A stretch of DNA of 24,247 nt from Deltaproteobacteria bacterium. Lineage in GTDB: Bacteria; Desulfobacterota; Desulfobacteria; Desulfobacterales; JAFDHS01. The stretch's first letter is position 1. Each line of letters begins with the position of its first letter. Positions 7,887-15,408 of this stretch are shown here, one piece after another. Location of the stretch: positions 1-24,247 of the forward strand of contig JAFDHS010000012.1 in NCBI GenBank assembly GCA_019308655.1, read 5' to 3'. The translations under genes were made by a program, and so were the position numbers. The notes beneath the pieces are model-generated. The model made no database searches. It was not told where the DNA came from and was given only the letters and a program-made list of their open reading frames with translations.

Positions 7887-7961
7887 TGGCTGGGGCGGGA
7901 GGATTCGAACCTCCGAATGCAGGAACCAAAGTCCTGTGTCTTACCGCTTGACGACGCCCCA
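7887..7961 (-). tRNA. tRNA-Gln (anticodon TTG)
   Basis: 75 bases fold into a complete cloverleaf with the CCA encoded. The acceptor TGGGGCG pairs with CGCCCCA. The anticodon stem CAGGA/TCCTG encloses CTTTGGT, giving anticodon TTG at 7929-7927. The T-stem GGAGG/CCTCC encloses TTCGAAT. It lies between ispE and prs on the same strand and is probably processed from the shared transcript. A run of T follows the CCA end on the minus strand. Confidence 0.97.
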
Positions 7962-8010
7962 GTATAAAAAATGAAAAAAATAATTTATATGTTGTCTTAA
8001 CTCATGATTC

Positions 8011-8853
8011 TCAAATCAGCATGTCTACAAGAAAAAACTGCCAGCCGCTCTTTCGGGACAGTTTGTCGTATGCTTTTTTTGCTTTCTCCAAGTCATGAAA
8101 AAGGCCGAATACACTCGGCCCGCTTCCAGACATCAGCACTCCCTCTGCTCCGTTTTTTACAAGAGCCTCTCTTGCCGCTTTGATTTCAGGATATATTGAT
8201 GAGGTCACCGTTTCAAGATCATTGCACAGATATTTCTTTACATCAAAAATAGTCTCCCTATTTAAGATGAACTGTTTAAGTTCTTTTTCGCATTTTGTCA
8301 ATCCCAAATTCAATTTTTTGTACACGTCTGCTGTTGAAACGTTAAATTCCGGGAATATTAATAAGACATGACAGGCTTCAAGGGCGTTGTATTCTTTAAG
8401 TTTTTCGCCAATTCCGCCGGCTATGGCCGGCTTTCCAAATATAAAAAAAGGCACGTCCGCTCCGATCGAAAGTCCCATGTGCATGAGCTCTTTCCGGGAA
8501 TATGGGGAACCATAAAAACGGTTCATGCCCAATAAAACGGCCGCGGCATTACTGCTGCCGCCGCCAAGGCCGGCGCCGACCGGTATTTTTTTATCGATAA
8601 AAATTTTTACGCCTTTACCCGTATTCAAAGTCTTTAAAAAAAGATTTGCAGCTTTATGTGCTAAATTCGTCTCATCTTCCGGGACTTCCGGGTGAGAACA
8701 GGATACAGCCGTCTTTCCAACATTAAAAGTCAATGAAAGGGTGTCGTAAAGTCCGATACGACACATAAGAGAAATCAGATTATGGTAGCCGTCAGGCCTC
8801 TTACCCGTTATGTGTAAAAATAGGTTTATTTTAGCCGACGAAAAAAGTTTCAT
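8011..8853 (-). CDS. ispE: 4-diphosphocytidyl-2-C-methyl-D-erythritol kinase
   Basis: Phosphorylates CDP-methylerythritol in the non-mevalonate isoprenoid pathway. The 280-residue GHMP kinase is full length: N-terminal SSAKINLFLHITGKRPDGYH at 5-24, the ATP loop PVGAGLGGGSSNAAA at 91-105, Asp133 in GADVPFF as the likely catalytic residue, and the C-terminal glycine motif LMSGSGPSVFGLF. It begins six bases after the DUF1844 stop and has no clear SD of its own, suggesting translational coupling. tRNA-Gln and prs follow. Confidence 0.96.
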   Translation of the reverse strand: MKLFSSAKINLFLHITGKRPDGYHNLISLMCRIGLYDTLSLTFNVGKTAVSCSHPEVPEDETNLAHKAANLFLKTLNTGKGVKIFIDKKIPVGAGLGGGSSNAAAVLLGMNRFYGSPYSRKELMHMGLSIGADVPFFIFGKPAIAGGIGEKLKEYNALEACHVLLIFPEFNVSTADVYKKLNLGLTKCEKELKQFILNRETIFDVKKYLCNDLETVTSSIYPEIKAAREALVKNGAEGVLMSGSGPSVFGLFHDLEKAKKAYDKLSRKSGWQFFLVDMLI

Positions 8854-8859
8854 GAGAAT

Positions 8860-9144
8860 TTATATTTCATTAACGTACAGCATTCTTAAATTGTACAGAA
8901 TGTCTTTTAAGAGATTTTTTTCCTCGTTTGCCAAATTTCCGTGGGTTTTTTTCTCCAGCATAGCTATTATGTCTATGGTTTGTTTTGCTATGGGTAGATT
9001 TTTATTCTTTTTGCCCGTAGCAGGGTCCTCAACAACTCCAAGATGTACCAGGGCGGATGAGTTCAAAGAAAAGATAAAGGTTGAAAAATCAATCATCGGT
9101 AATTGACAATTTGAGGGAGTATTAATTTTTTTGCTTTCTGACAT
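8860..9144 (-). CDS. DUF1844 family small protein
   Basis: 94 residues. Two blocks match the DUF1844 pattern as I know it: a hydrophobic stretch IDFSTFIFSLNSSALVHLGV at about 18-37, and IAKQTIDIIAMLEKKTHGNL followed by a Glu/Leu-rich helix ending NLRMLY. Function is unknown. It is probably cytoplasmic and helical. The start is well supported: GAGGAG lies five bases before ATG 9144. It is the first gene of the apparent DUF1844-ispE-tRNA-prs-rplY-pth-hppA run, just downstream of the serA terminator. Confidence 0.85.
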   Translation of the reverse strand: MSESKKINTPSNCQLPMIDFSTFIFSLNSSALVHLGVVEDPATGKKNKNLPIAKQTIDIIAMLEKKTHGNLANEEKNLLKDILYNLRMLYVNEI

Positions 9145-9165
9145 CCCTGCTCCTCTGTTTGACTA

Positions 9166-9203
9166 AAGTAAAACAACTCAGATCAACCATAGCTGATCTG
9201 AGT
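9166..9203 (-). terminator. Likely serA terminator
   Basis: ACTCAGATCA (9176-9185) pairs perfectly with TGATCTGAGT (9194-9203) around an eight-base loop. On the minus strand the hairpin is followed by TGTTTTACTTT, a U-rich tail. It lies about 97 bases past the serA stop and before DUF1844. Confidence 0.65.
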
Positions 9204-9222
9204 ATCGGTCATTTGTTGTTGG

Positions 9223-9264
9223 ATTGGTTTTGATCAATATGAGTATAAACCGATCAAAACCAAT
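9223..9264. repeat. 13-bp inverted repeat between serA and its terminator
   Basis: ATTGGTTTTGATC (9223-9235) and GATCAAAACCAAT (9252-9264) are perfect inverted copies with a 16-base loop. Neither strand has a T-run beside it, so it is unlikely to be an intrinsic terminator alone. It may be a 3'-end stabilising hairpin or a protein site. Confidence 0.6.
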
Positions 9265-9299
9265 AACCTTCCTGAGCGCACAAGTCCTGATTTGTGTTC

Positions 9300-10883
9300 C
9301 TAAAGTTCAAAAGTCCTTGCCGCTTTGATTAATGGTAAGGTGCGTAGTTTCTCGAGAACATCATCGGGTATCGGCGTATCTGTTTGGAGAAAAATGATAT
9401 TTCTTTCGCCTTCTTCTTCCTGACCCACCTGCATTCTGGCAATGTTAATATTGTTTTCGCCGAGTGTGGAAGCGATACTGCCGATGGCACCGGGCTTATC
9501 AAGATTATGTATAAGTGATAAATACCCCTTCTTGAGGATCAACTCAAGACGGAAATTATTAATTTTCACCACTCTGGGGTCGTTTTTGCCGAAAATTGTT
9601 CCTGCAATCGTGTTTGTCATTTCCGTGGTAATGGCTTTTACCGTCATCAGGTTCGTATAATCCTGAGACGCGGAACTGGTTGTCTCGGTAATTTTTATTC
9701 CTCTCTCCTTTGCAAGAACAGGGGCATTAACGGAATTTACATCATCAGAGACTATTGGTGTAAGAAGTCCTTTCAATACAGCCGTTGTAACGGAAGCCAT
9801 GTCAAGGCCAAAAAAATTTCCCGTATACTCAATGGCTACTTCTTTTAAAGGCCCTTTGGAAAGTTGGGCCAGCAGAGAACCTATTCGGTCCCCGAGGGTT
9901 AAAAAAGGTCTGAGCTTATTCAGCAGTTCTCCGGTGACGGACGGGACGTTTACGGCATTGATGATCGTATTGTTTTTCAAAAATTCGATAATCTGTTCGG
10001 CCACTGAAACAGCTACATTGGTTTGAGCTTCATAGGTGGAAGCTCCGAGATGAGGCGTTGCAATTACCTGGTCCAGTTCAAAAAGAGGAGAGTTGTCGGG
10101 AGGTTCGATTTCAAAAACATCCAGTGCCGCTCCAGCCACCTTGCCCGACTTTATAGCATCATAAAGATCCTTTTCATCAACAATACCGCCACGGGCGCAG
10201 CATATGAGCATTACCCCATCTTTCATCTGCGCAAACGCTTCCTTGTTAATGAGCTTTGTCGTGCTTTTAAGTTTGGGAATATGTATCGTTATATAATCGG
10301 ATTGGTTGTACAACTCTTCAAGGGTTACGCTTTCAAATCCGGCTTTTTCGATCCGTTCGGGGGTCACATTAGGGTCGTAAATAATAACGCGCATTTTCAG
10401 CCCGCGCGCACGATCCGCCACAATGGTGCCGATATTACCAAATCCGATGATCCCGAGAGTTTTGTTGAAAATTTCTCTGCCCTTAAGTTTGTTTTTATCC
10501 CAGCGTCCGGCCTTTAATGATGCGGTGGCTTGTGGAATATTGCGGGTTAAGGCCATCATTAAGGAGAGGGTATGCTCGGCAGTGGTTACAACATTACCGC
10601 CGGGGGTGTTCATGACCACTATGCCATGCTTGGTTGCAGCCGGAATATCAACATTGTCAAGACCTATACCCGCTCGTCCGATCACCTTTAAGTGTTTTGC
10701 CGTATTTAAAAGATCCTCAGTTACCTTTGTAGCGCTCCGGATTATCAGGGCGTCGTAGTCTCCGATAATCGCTTTCTGCTCTTCGGGAGACAGCCCCGTT
10801 CTAACATCAACATCAATATCTTTTTCATCTTTAAGTAATTGAACGCCCCTTTCATCGAGATTATCACTGACCAGAACCTTCAT
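9300..10883 (-). CDS. serA: D-3-phosphoglycerate dehydrogenase, long form with ACT domain
   Basis: Oxidises 3-phosphoglycerate with NAD+, the first step of serine synthesis. The 527-residue protein has the Type I layout: a split substrate-binding domain, a Rossmann domain with GFGNIG at about 147-152, catalytic Arg231 in CARGGIVDE, Glu260 in DVFEIEPP and His278 in ATPHLGAS, then an intervening domain and a C-terminal ACT domain (LSLIHNLDKPGAIGSIAS onward) that usually binds serine. I chose ATG 10883 over an in-frame TTG two codons earlier; a G-rich SD precedes it. The gene is divergent from nuoA and has its own promoter, leader and terminator. Confidence 0.96.
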   Translation of the reverse strand: MKVLVSDNLDERGVQLLKDEKDIDVDVRTGLSPEEQKAIIGDYDALIIRSATKVTEDLLNTAKHLKVIGRAGIGLDNVDIPAATKHGIVVMNTPGGNVVTTAEHTLSLMMALTRNIPQATASLKAGRWDKNKLKGREIFNKTLGIIGFGNIGTIVADRARGLKMRVIIYDPNVTPERIEKAGFESVTLEELYNQSDYITIHIPKLKSTTKLINKEAFAQMKDGVMLICCARGGIVDEKDLYDAIKSGKVAGAALDVFEIEPPDNSPLFELDQVIATPHLGASTYEAQTNVAVSVAEQIIEFLKNNTIINAVNVPSVTGELLNKLRPFLTLGDRIGSLLAQLSKGPLKEVAIEYTGNFFGLDMASVTTAVLKGLLTPIVSDDVNSVNAPVLAKERGIKITETTSSASQDYTNLMTVKAITTEMTNTIAGTIFGKNDPRVVKINNFRLELILKKGYLSLIHNLDKPGAIGSIASTLGENNINIARMQVGQEEEGERNIIFLQTDTPIPDDVLEKLRTLPLIKAARTFEL

Positions 10884-10921
10884 TAACAATTCCCCCTGAA
10901 AATCAAAACATTATTATTTCC

Positions 10922-10956
10922 AAAAAACGCTCTTACAGTTTGTGAATGCTAAAGCG
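10922..10956 (-). promoter_or_regulatory. Attenuator-like hairpin in the serA leader
   Basis: On the minus strand CGCTTTA (10956-10950) can pair with TAAGAGCG (10935-10928) apart from one bulged base, across a 14-base loop, and six T residues follow at 10927-10922. This is the shape of a weak intrinsic terminator located about 40-70 bases before the serA start codon. Confidence 0.35.
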
Positions 10957-11006
10957 CTTGCCTGATATTTGTATTTTTTGATGAGCCTATGAATTATCGT
11001 TGCAAT

Positions 11007-11034
11007 AAAATATTAAAACAGCAGGGTTTGTCAA
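11007..11034 (-). promoter_or_regulatory. Candidate serA promoter
   Basis: A perfect TTGACA (11034-11029) and TATTTT (11012-11007) are separated by 16 bases on the minus strand, giving a leader of about 115 bases. A 17-base alternative gives a poorer -10 box. Confidence 0.55.
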
Positions 11035-11212
11035 GTAATAATAAAGAATATTAACAAGTCTGACTGGGTCATTTCAGCTACCCTCCGCTTTTTTAAATTT
11101 TGAAACTTTTTGTCATACCGAACATCAGTAAACTCGCAATATTAATAAGGAGAAGGTAATCTTGAAATCATTGCAAATAATGGCTGAGTGGAAGATTAGG
11201 CAATAAATTTTC

Positions 11213-11240
11213 TTGACTTTCTTCATGGAATGTGTTTAAA
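11213..11240 (+). promoter_or_regulatory. Candidate promoter of the nuo operon
   Basis: TTGACT (11213-11218) and TTTAAA (11235-11240) are separated by 16 bases. The -35 matches 5 of 6 and the -10 4 of 6. Transcription would start near 11247, within a 7-bp hairpin ACTCTGA/TCAGAGT (11244-11250, 11255-11261), and leave about 100 bases of leader. Confidence 0.5.
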
Positions 11241-11296
11241 GCCACTCTGACAAATCAGAGTTGCAGAGGTTGTTCTAAATGAGGATATTTTCCCAT

Positions 11297-11349
11297 TAAG
11301 GGTTTTTATCCAGCAGTTGATTTTTTATGTCCCGGGACTAAAACCCTTA
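11297..11349 (+). promoter_or_regulatory. Inverted repeat ending on the nuoA start codon
   Basis: TAAGGGTTTT (11297-11306) and AAAACCCTTA (11340-11349) are perfect inverted copies separated by 33 bases; the last A is the A of the nuoA ATG. The loop holds a perfect palindrome GTCCCGGGAC (11329-11338). No SD precedes the ATG. This could sequester or present the start codon, or be a DNA operator. Confidence 0.5.
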
Positions 11350-11714
11350 TGTACGTTGTAATTTTTCTTCTGATAGCTGTAATTGCCGGTTTTTCCCCTT
11401 TCATCGTTTCTAAGCTTGTTCGTCCTAAATCCCCCACTTCTGAGAGAACCCGTACGACATATGAATGTGGCGCATTGCCCTATGGTGAGGCTTGGAACTT
11501 TCGATTCGGTATTGCCTACTACCTATATGCCTTGATTTTTTTGGCTTTTGACGTTGATATCCTTTATCTGTTTCCGGTTGCCGCTGCTTTTGATAAGGTG
11601 CCTGGATTCCGGGGTATTGTTGAGTTGCTTATTTTTGTAGGTATCTTATCCTTGGCAATTGTCTATGCCTGGAACAAAGGAGTCTTTACGTGGAAGAAAA
11701 AAGAGGTCGCTTAA
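11349..11714 (+). CDS. nuoA: Complex I subunit A
   Basis: Membrane subunit at the junction between peripheral and membrane arms, lining the quinone entry. At 121 residues with three predicted helices it is normal in size. The TMH1-TMH2 loop carries YECGALPYGEAW at 38-49, including the conserved Cys40, and TMH2 carries FDVDILYLFPVA at 67-78. Asp70 stands where many homologues have Glu. The ATG has no SD, and upstream in-frame codons give no better start before a TGA at 11280. It overlaps nuoB by 25 bases. Confidence 0.95.
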   Translation: MYVVIFLLIAVIAGFSPFIVSKLVRPKSPTSERTRTTYECGALPYGEAWNFRFGIAYYLYALIFLAFDVDILYLFPVAAAFDKVPGFRGIVELLIFVGILSLAIVYAWNKGVFTWKKKEVA

Positions 11715-12325
11715 CCCTTGATTCCTATGCAAAGGATCTCAAGGATAAGCTAAGGAAAGAAGTATCCGTTATACCCGGTGAAACGGATGCCGGGCCGTTG
11801 ACTCGTTTCGAGTTGACAGATAGAATAATAGATTTGTGTCGGGCAAATTCACTTTGGCCCATGACATTTGGAATTGCTTGTTGCGCCATTGAAATGATGG
11901 CGGCGGGAATGGCACGCTTTGATATTTCTCGATACGGATCAGAGGTTTTTCGACCCTCTCCCCGGCAGAGTGATCTTATGATTGTTGCGGGTACCGTGAA
12001 TAAAAAATTCGCTCCGATTTTGGTGACGCTTTATGAGCAAATGCCTTCTCCTAAATGGGTTATTGCTATGGGTAACTGCGCGATATCGGGCGGCCCGTTT
12101 GCTCCCAAAGAGAATTATAATATAATTGAAGGCGTGGATAAGTTGATTCCCGTTGATGTTTATGTGCCTGGTTGTCCCCCCCGTCCCGAAGGGTTGATTG
12201 AGGGGATTCTCAAACTGCAGGAAAAGATCACTAAAGTACGTTATCCTTTTCCCCAGAACAAGATGCCGGCGGAAGATACGGCGGGGATTCAAACCAGATG
12301 GCCAAAATGGGGAAAAGATAAATGA
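11690..12325 (+). CDS. nuoB: Complex I subunit B (cluster N2)
   Basis: Carries [4Fe-4S] cluster N2, which donates electrons to quinone. All four ligands are present: the tandem Cys64-Cys65 in GIACCAIEMM, Cys130 in MGNCAISGGPF and Cys162 in VYVPGCPPRPEG. It has 211 residues, with a charged N-terminal extension of about 40 residues before the conserved core. The start is GTG with AAGGAG seven bases upstream, inside the end of nuoA. It overlaps nuoC by four bases (ATGA). Confidence 0.97.
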   Translation: MEEKRGRLTLDSYAKDLKDKLRKEVSVIPGETDAGPLTRFELTDRIIDLCRANSLWPMTFGIACCAIEMMAAGMARFDISRYGSEVFRPSPRQSDLMIVAGTVNKKFAPILVTLYEQMPSPKWVIAMGNCAISGGPFAPKENYNIIEGVDKLIPVDVYVPGCPPRPEGLIEGILKLQEKITKVRYPFPQNKMPAEDTAGIQTRWPKWGKDK

Positions 12326-12849
12326 AATCGATGAATCAGTTTGTGGATGCTTTGAAGCGTCTGTCCGTTCAGATCAGCGAAGTCGATTACGACAGGCGCG
12401 GCTATCATCTTGAGGTATCGATGGCAGATAATCAGGTGCGTGAGTTTGCCAAAGCCATGCTTGATAACGAATTTTATTTGGTGTTTGTTACGGCGAATCA
12501 CGTAAAACCCGCCATTGAGGTTGTTTATCAATTTGCTCATTTTAGCACACCCTGTCGAGTATGTGCTCGGGCTTGTGTTGCTGAAGGCGAAAAAATATCT
12601 ACGATATCGGATATTTTTCATGGAGCGGATTGGCATGAGCGGGAGACAAAGGATTTTTTTGGGGTAAATTTTGAAGGGCACCCCAACCTTAAACCGTTGC
12701 TTCTTGCAGAAGATGATGCGGATCTTAAGCCACTCTTAAAGAGTGAAAAAATGTTGAAAAACGTGGAAGAAATCCGTTGGCAGGGAGAAAAGCCCGCTAA
12801 GCCTGCCGCCGCCGGTAAACAGGCTGAACAAAAAGCGGAGCAGAGCTGA
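12322..12849 (+). CDS. nuoC: Complex I subunit C (30-kDa type)
   Basis: Peripheral-arm subunit packed on NuoD. The family signature HGADWHERETKDFFGVNFEG falls at about 100-119 and runs on into HPNLKPLLL. It is a separate 175-residue protein, not fused to NuoD. The C-terminus ends in an Ala/Lys/Gln-rich tail after residue 150. An unusual CRVCARAC at 78-85 sits in a beta strand where cysteines are not expected. The start codon is inside the nuoB stop (ATGA), with GGGG about nine to thirteen bases before it. Confidence 0.94.
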   Translation: MKSMNQFVDALKRLSVQISEVDYDRRGYHLEVSMADNQVREFAKAMLDNEFYLVFVTANHVKPAIEVVYQFAHFSTPCRVCARACVAEGEKISTISDIFHGADWHERETKDFFGVNFEGHPNLKPLLLAEDDADLKPLLKSEKMLKNVEEIRWQGEKPAKPAAAGKQAEQKAEQS

Positions 12850-12854
12850 TAATC

Positions 12855-13970
12855 ATGAAATCAGAAACGAATACCCAGCAAAACCAATCTTTTACCTTGA
12901 ATATGGGACCGCAACACCCTAGTACGCATGGGGTTTTGCAGGTAATTCTGGAAATGGATGGGGAGTATGTTCTTGATCCTCAGCCGGTTTTGGGCTACAT
13001 CCATCGAATGCACGAAAAGATGGGTGAATCAAGGCCCTGTAGAAAATTTTTGCCGAATACCGGACGAATGGATTATGTTTGTGCCTTGCCTTTCAATCAT
13101 GGCTATGTCGGTCTCATTGAACGGGCGGCAGGAATTGAGGTGCCTCCCCGCGCTGAATACATTCGAGTAATCACTTCGGAATTAAACCGGGTCGCTAGTC
13201 ATCTTCTCTGGCTTGGGGCATTTCTTCTTGATTTGGGTGCCTTTACTCCGATTATGTATTCATTTGATGATAGAGAACAGATTCTTGATATTCTTGAAGA
13301 AATAACCGGATCGAGATTGACTTACTGTTACTTCCGGCCGGGAGGCGTTTACCAGGACATTAGTGATAAATTTATTGAAGGAACCAGGGCTTTTATCAAA
13401 CGAATGCGCAGTCGATTCAGCATTTATGAAAAACTGGTTGCTACAAATATTATTTTTATAAAGCGAGCAGAGGGAGTCGGAGTCATCAGCCCTGATATGG
13501 CTCGGAGATATGGTGTTACCGGCCCTCTTTTGCGAGGTTCAGGCATTTCGTATGACATTCGCAAACAAGAGCCCTATTCGGTTTATTCTGACTTTGATTT
13601 TGATGTCCCGGTGGGGGAAAATGGTGATTCTTTGGATCGCTATAAGGTCAGGGTTCAGGAAATGGAACAGAGTCTGCGGATCATTGAGCAAGCCCTTGAT
13701 AAATTGCCGGAAGGTCCTTATTTGGGTAAGGCTCCGAAAAAAATCAAGTTGCCACCGGGTGATAGTAGCTTTTCAGTTGAAGCGGCGCGTGGAGAACTTG
13801 CATATTATCTTGTAGGTGATGGAAGTGAGATACCCTATCGCTTAAAGATAAGAGTTCCCTCTTATTCCAATTTAAGTGTATTGCCGGAACTGGGCCGGGG
13901 TATACTTTTAGCTGACCTGGTAACGATTATGGGCAGTTTTGATCTGGTTATCCCCGAGATTGACAGATAA
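12855..13970 (+). CDS. nuoD: Complex I subunit D (49-kDa type)
   Basis: Forms the quinone-reduction cavity with NuoB. The quinone-site loop GPQHPSTHGVL lies at 18-28 and the standard C-terminus MGSFDLVIPEIDR at 359-371. The 371-residue length is normal for unfused NuoD. The Cys pairs that hold the NiFe centre in related hydrogenase large subunits are absent, so this is a complex I subunit and not an energy-converting hydrogenase. It begins five bases after nuoC and ends five bases before nuoH, leaving no room for nuoE, nuoF or nuoG. Confidence 0.97.
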   Translation: MKSETNTQQNQSFTLNMGPQHPSTHGVLQVILEMDGEYVLDPQPVLGYIHRMHEKMGESRPCRKFLPNTGRMDYVCALPFNHGYVGLIERAAGIEVPPRAEYIRVITSELNRVASHLLWLGAFLLDLGAFTPIMYSFDDREQILDILEEITGSRLTYCYFRPGGVYQDISDKFIEGTRAFIKRMRSRFSIYEKLVATNIIFIKRAEGVGVISPDMARRYGVTGPLLRGSGISYDIRKQEPYSVYSDFDFDVPVGENGDSLDRYKVRVQEMEQSLRIIEQALDKLPEGPYLGKAPKKIKLPPGDSSFSVEAARGELAYYLVGDGSEIPYRLKIRVPSYSNLSVLPELGRGILLADLVTIMGSFDLVIPEIDR

Positions 13971-13975
13971 AAATT

Positions 13976-14968
13976 ATGGAAATCACATCTTTTTTACCTC
14001 CTGACATTATTCGTATGATTGTTTCCGCAGTTGTCATTATCTCTTTTGTGTTTTTAAACGCTATGGTGATGACGTATGCGGAACGAAAACTCGCGGGACA
14101 CTTTCAGCGTCGTCCGGGACCCATGGAGGTCGGGTCACATGGGCTGTTGCAAGTGATCGTTGATGGTCTAAAACTGATCGGTAAACAGCTTATCCTTCCA
14201 AAGGACGTCGATCGACCTTTGTTTCGGTTAGCTCCTTTACTGGCGTTTATTCCTGTAGTTTTACCTTTTATTGTCATTCCTTTCAGTGAAAAATTGCAGG
14301 TGGCGGATTTGAATATCGGCCTGATTTTTATCCTGGCGATTTCATCCCTGAACGGTATGGCTGTCCTGATTGCGGGCTGGAGTTCCAATAATAAATATTC
14401 CTTGTTTGGCGCTTTACGTTCCGTAGCCCAGAATATAGCGTATGAAATTCCTATACTGCTGGTCGTTTTAACGGTTGCCCTGATGGCCAATACGTTTAGC
14501 TTGAAGGGTCTTGTCGAGGCTCAGAGCGGTATGTGGTTTATTCTGCTTCAGCCGGTTGCCTTTATAATTTACTTTATTGCCGGACTGGCGGAGACAAACC
14601 GTGCTCCTTTTGATTTGTCTGAGGCAGAAAGTGAATTAACAGCCGGTTTTCATACCGAATACAGTGGTATGGGATTCAGTCTCTTTTTTCTGGGCGAATA
14701 TGCGAATATGTTTGTCGTATGTTCGATAGCTACAATTCTCTTCCTTGGAGGTTGGCACGGCATTCCCTTGCCGTTCTTGGAATATACCGGGGTCTTCTGG
14801 TTTTTGTTAAAAGTGTACGCGCTTTTATTTGTTATGATCTGGTGCAGATGGACCTATCCTCGTGTGCGTTTTGACCAGTTGATGAATCTGGCTTGGAAGT
14901 ATTTGATTCCGTTTTCTCTGGTTAATTTTATAATAACAGCAATAGTACTGGTAATCGTGAAACTATGA
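13976..14968 (+). CDS. nuoH: Complex I subunit H
   Basis: Membrane subunit that builds the quinone tunnel and links it to the proton channels. At 330 residues it has about eight helices. YAERKLAGHFQRRPGPMEVG at 35-54 and the acidic loop AETNRAPFDLSEAESELTAG at 205-224, running on to FHTEYSG, are the family hallmarks, with Glu206, Glu216, Glu218 and Glu220 retained. IGKQL replaces the more common KE in the GLLQVIVDGLKL loop. It shares the four-base ATGA overlap with nuoI. Confidence 0.97.
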   Translation: MEITSFLPPDIIRMIVSAVVIISFVFLNAMVMTYAERKLAGHFQRRPGPMEVGSHGLLQVIVDGLKLIGKQLILPKDVDRPLFRLAPLLAFIPVVLPFIVIPFSEKLQVADLNIGLIFILAISSLNGMAVLIAGWSSNNKYSLFGALRSVAQNIAYEIPILLVVLTVALMANTFSLKGLVEAQSGMWFILLQPVAFIIYFIAGLAETNRAPFDLSEAESELTAGFHTEYSGMGFSLFFLGEYANMFVVCSIATILFLGGWHGIPLPFLEYTGVFWFLLKVYALLFVMIWCRWTYPRVRFDQLMNLAWKYLIPFSLVNFIITAIVLVIVKL

Positions 14969-15408
14969 GCGGCTATTTTTCAGAAATCCTAACTGGCGGC
15001 AAGAGTCTTTTGGTGGGTTTAGGTGTAACCTTTAAGGCCATGCTCCAGCCTGTTGTTACCGTGCAGTATCCGCGGGAAAAGACTGATGTAACTAGCTCTA
15101 ACTACCGCGGGCATATTGAGTTGGTTAGAAACCCTGAAACCGGTTCTTTTAAGTGTATTGCCTGTGGCTTGTGTGCCAAGGCGTGTCCTTCTGAATGCAT
15201 CACTGTAAAAAGTGAAAAGAGGGAAGGTGTAAAGGGTAAGGTTTTAACGGTTTTTCAGCTTGATTTTACCAAATGCAGTCTGTGTGGTTCCTGTGTGGAA
15301 GCCTGTAATAAAGGGGCGATAAGATTCTCCCAGGATTACAATATTGCCGGTTTTACCAAAGAAGAGTTTCACTACGATTTGCTTAAACGGCTGGAGGAAA
15401 TGGGATGA
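14965..15408 (+). CDS. nuoI: Complex I subunit I, 2x[4Fe-4S]
   Basis: Carries clusters N6a and N6b, which pass electrons towards N2. There are two complete motifs: CIACGLCAKAC (Cys64, 67, 70, 74) and CSLCGSCVEAC (Cys104, 107, 110, 114). The second is followed by Asn rather than the usual Pro. The protein is 147 residues and has the amphipathic N-terminal segment that lies on the membrane. Without NuoE, F and G it would be the outermost cluster protein, where an external donor docks. It overlaps both neighbours by ATGA. Confidence 0.96.
   Translation: MSGYFSEILTGGKSLLVGLGVTFKAMLQPVVTVQYPREKTDVTSSNYRGHIELVRNPETGSFKCIACGLCAKACPSECITVKSEKREGVKGKVLTVFQLDFTKCSLCGSCVEACNKGAIRFSQDYNIAGFTKEEFHYDLLKRLEEMG

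Larger units (their letters stand above)
10884..11348. other. Divergent serA-nuoA regulatory region
   Basis: 465 bases without a recognised gene. It contains the serA leader with an attenuator-like hairpin, candidate promoters for serA (minus) and nuoA (plus), a 14-codon open frame with a good SD at 11147-11206, and a structured nuoA leader. No known riboswitch class was recognised by eye. Confidence 0.7.

Noticed and set aside
12855..13970. Possible NiFe-hydrogenase large subunit (energy-converting hydrogenase)
   Set aside because: The CxxC pairs that bind the NiFe centre are missing, and the quinone-site motif GPQHPSTHG of complex I is present.
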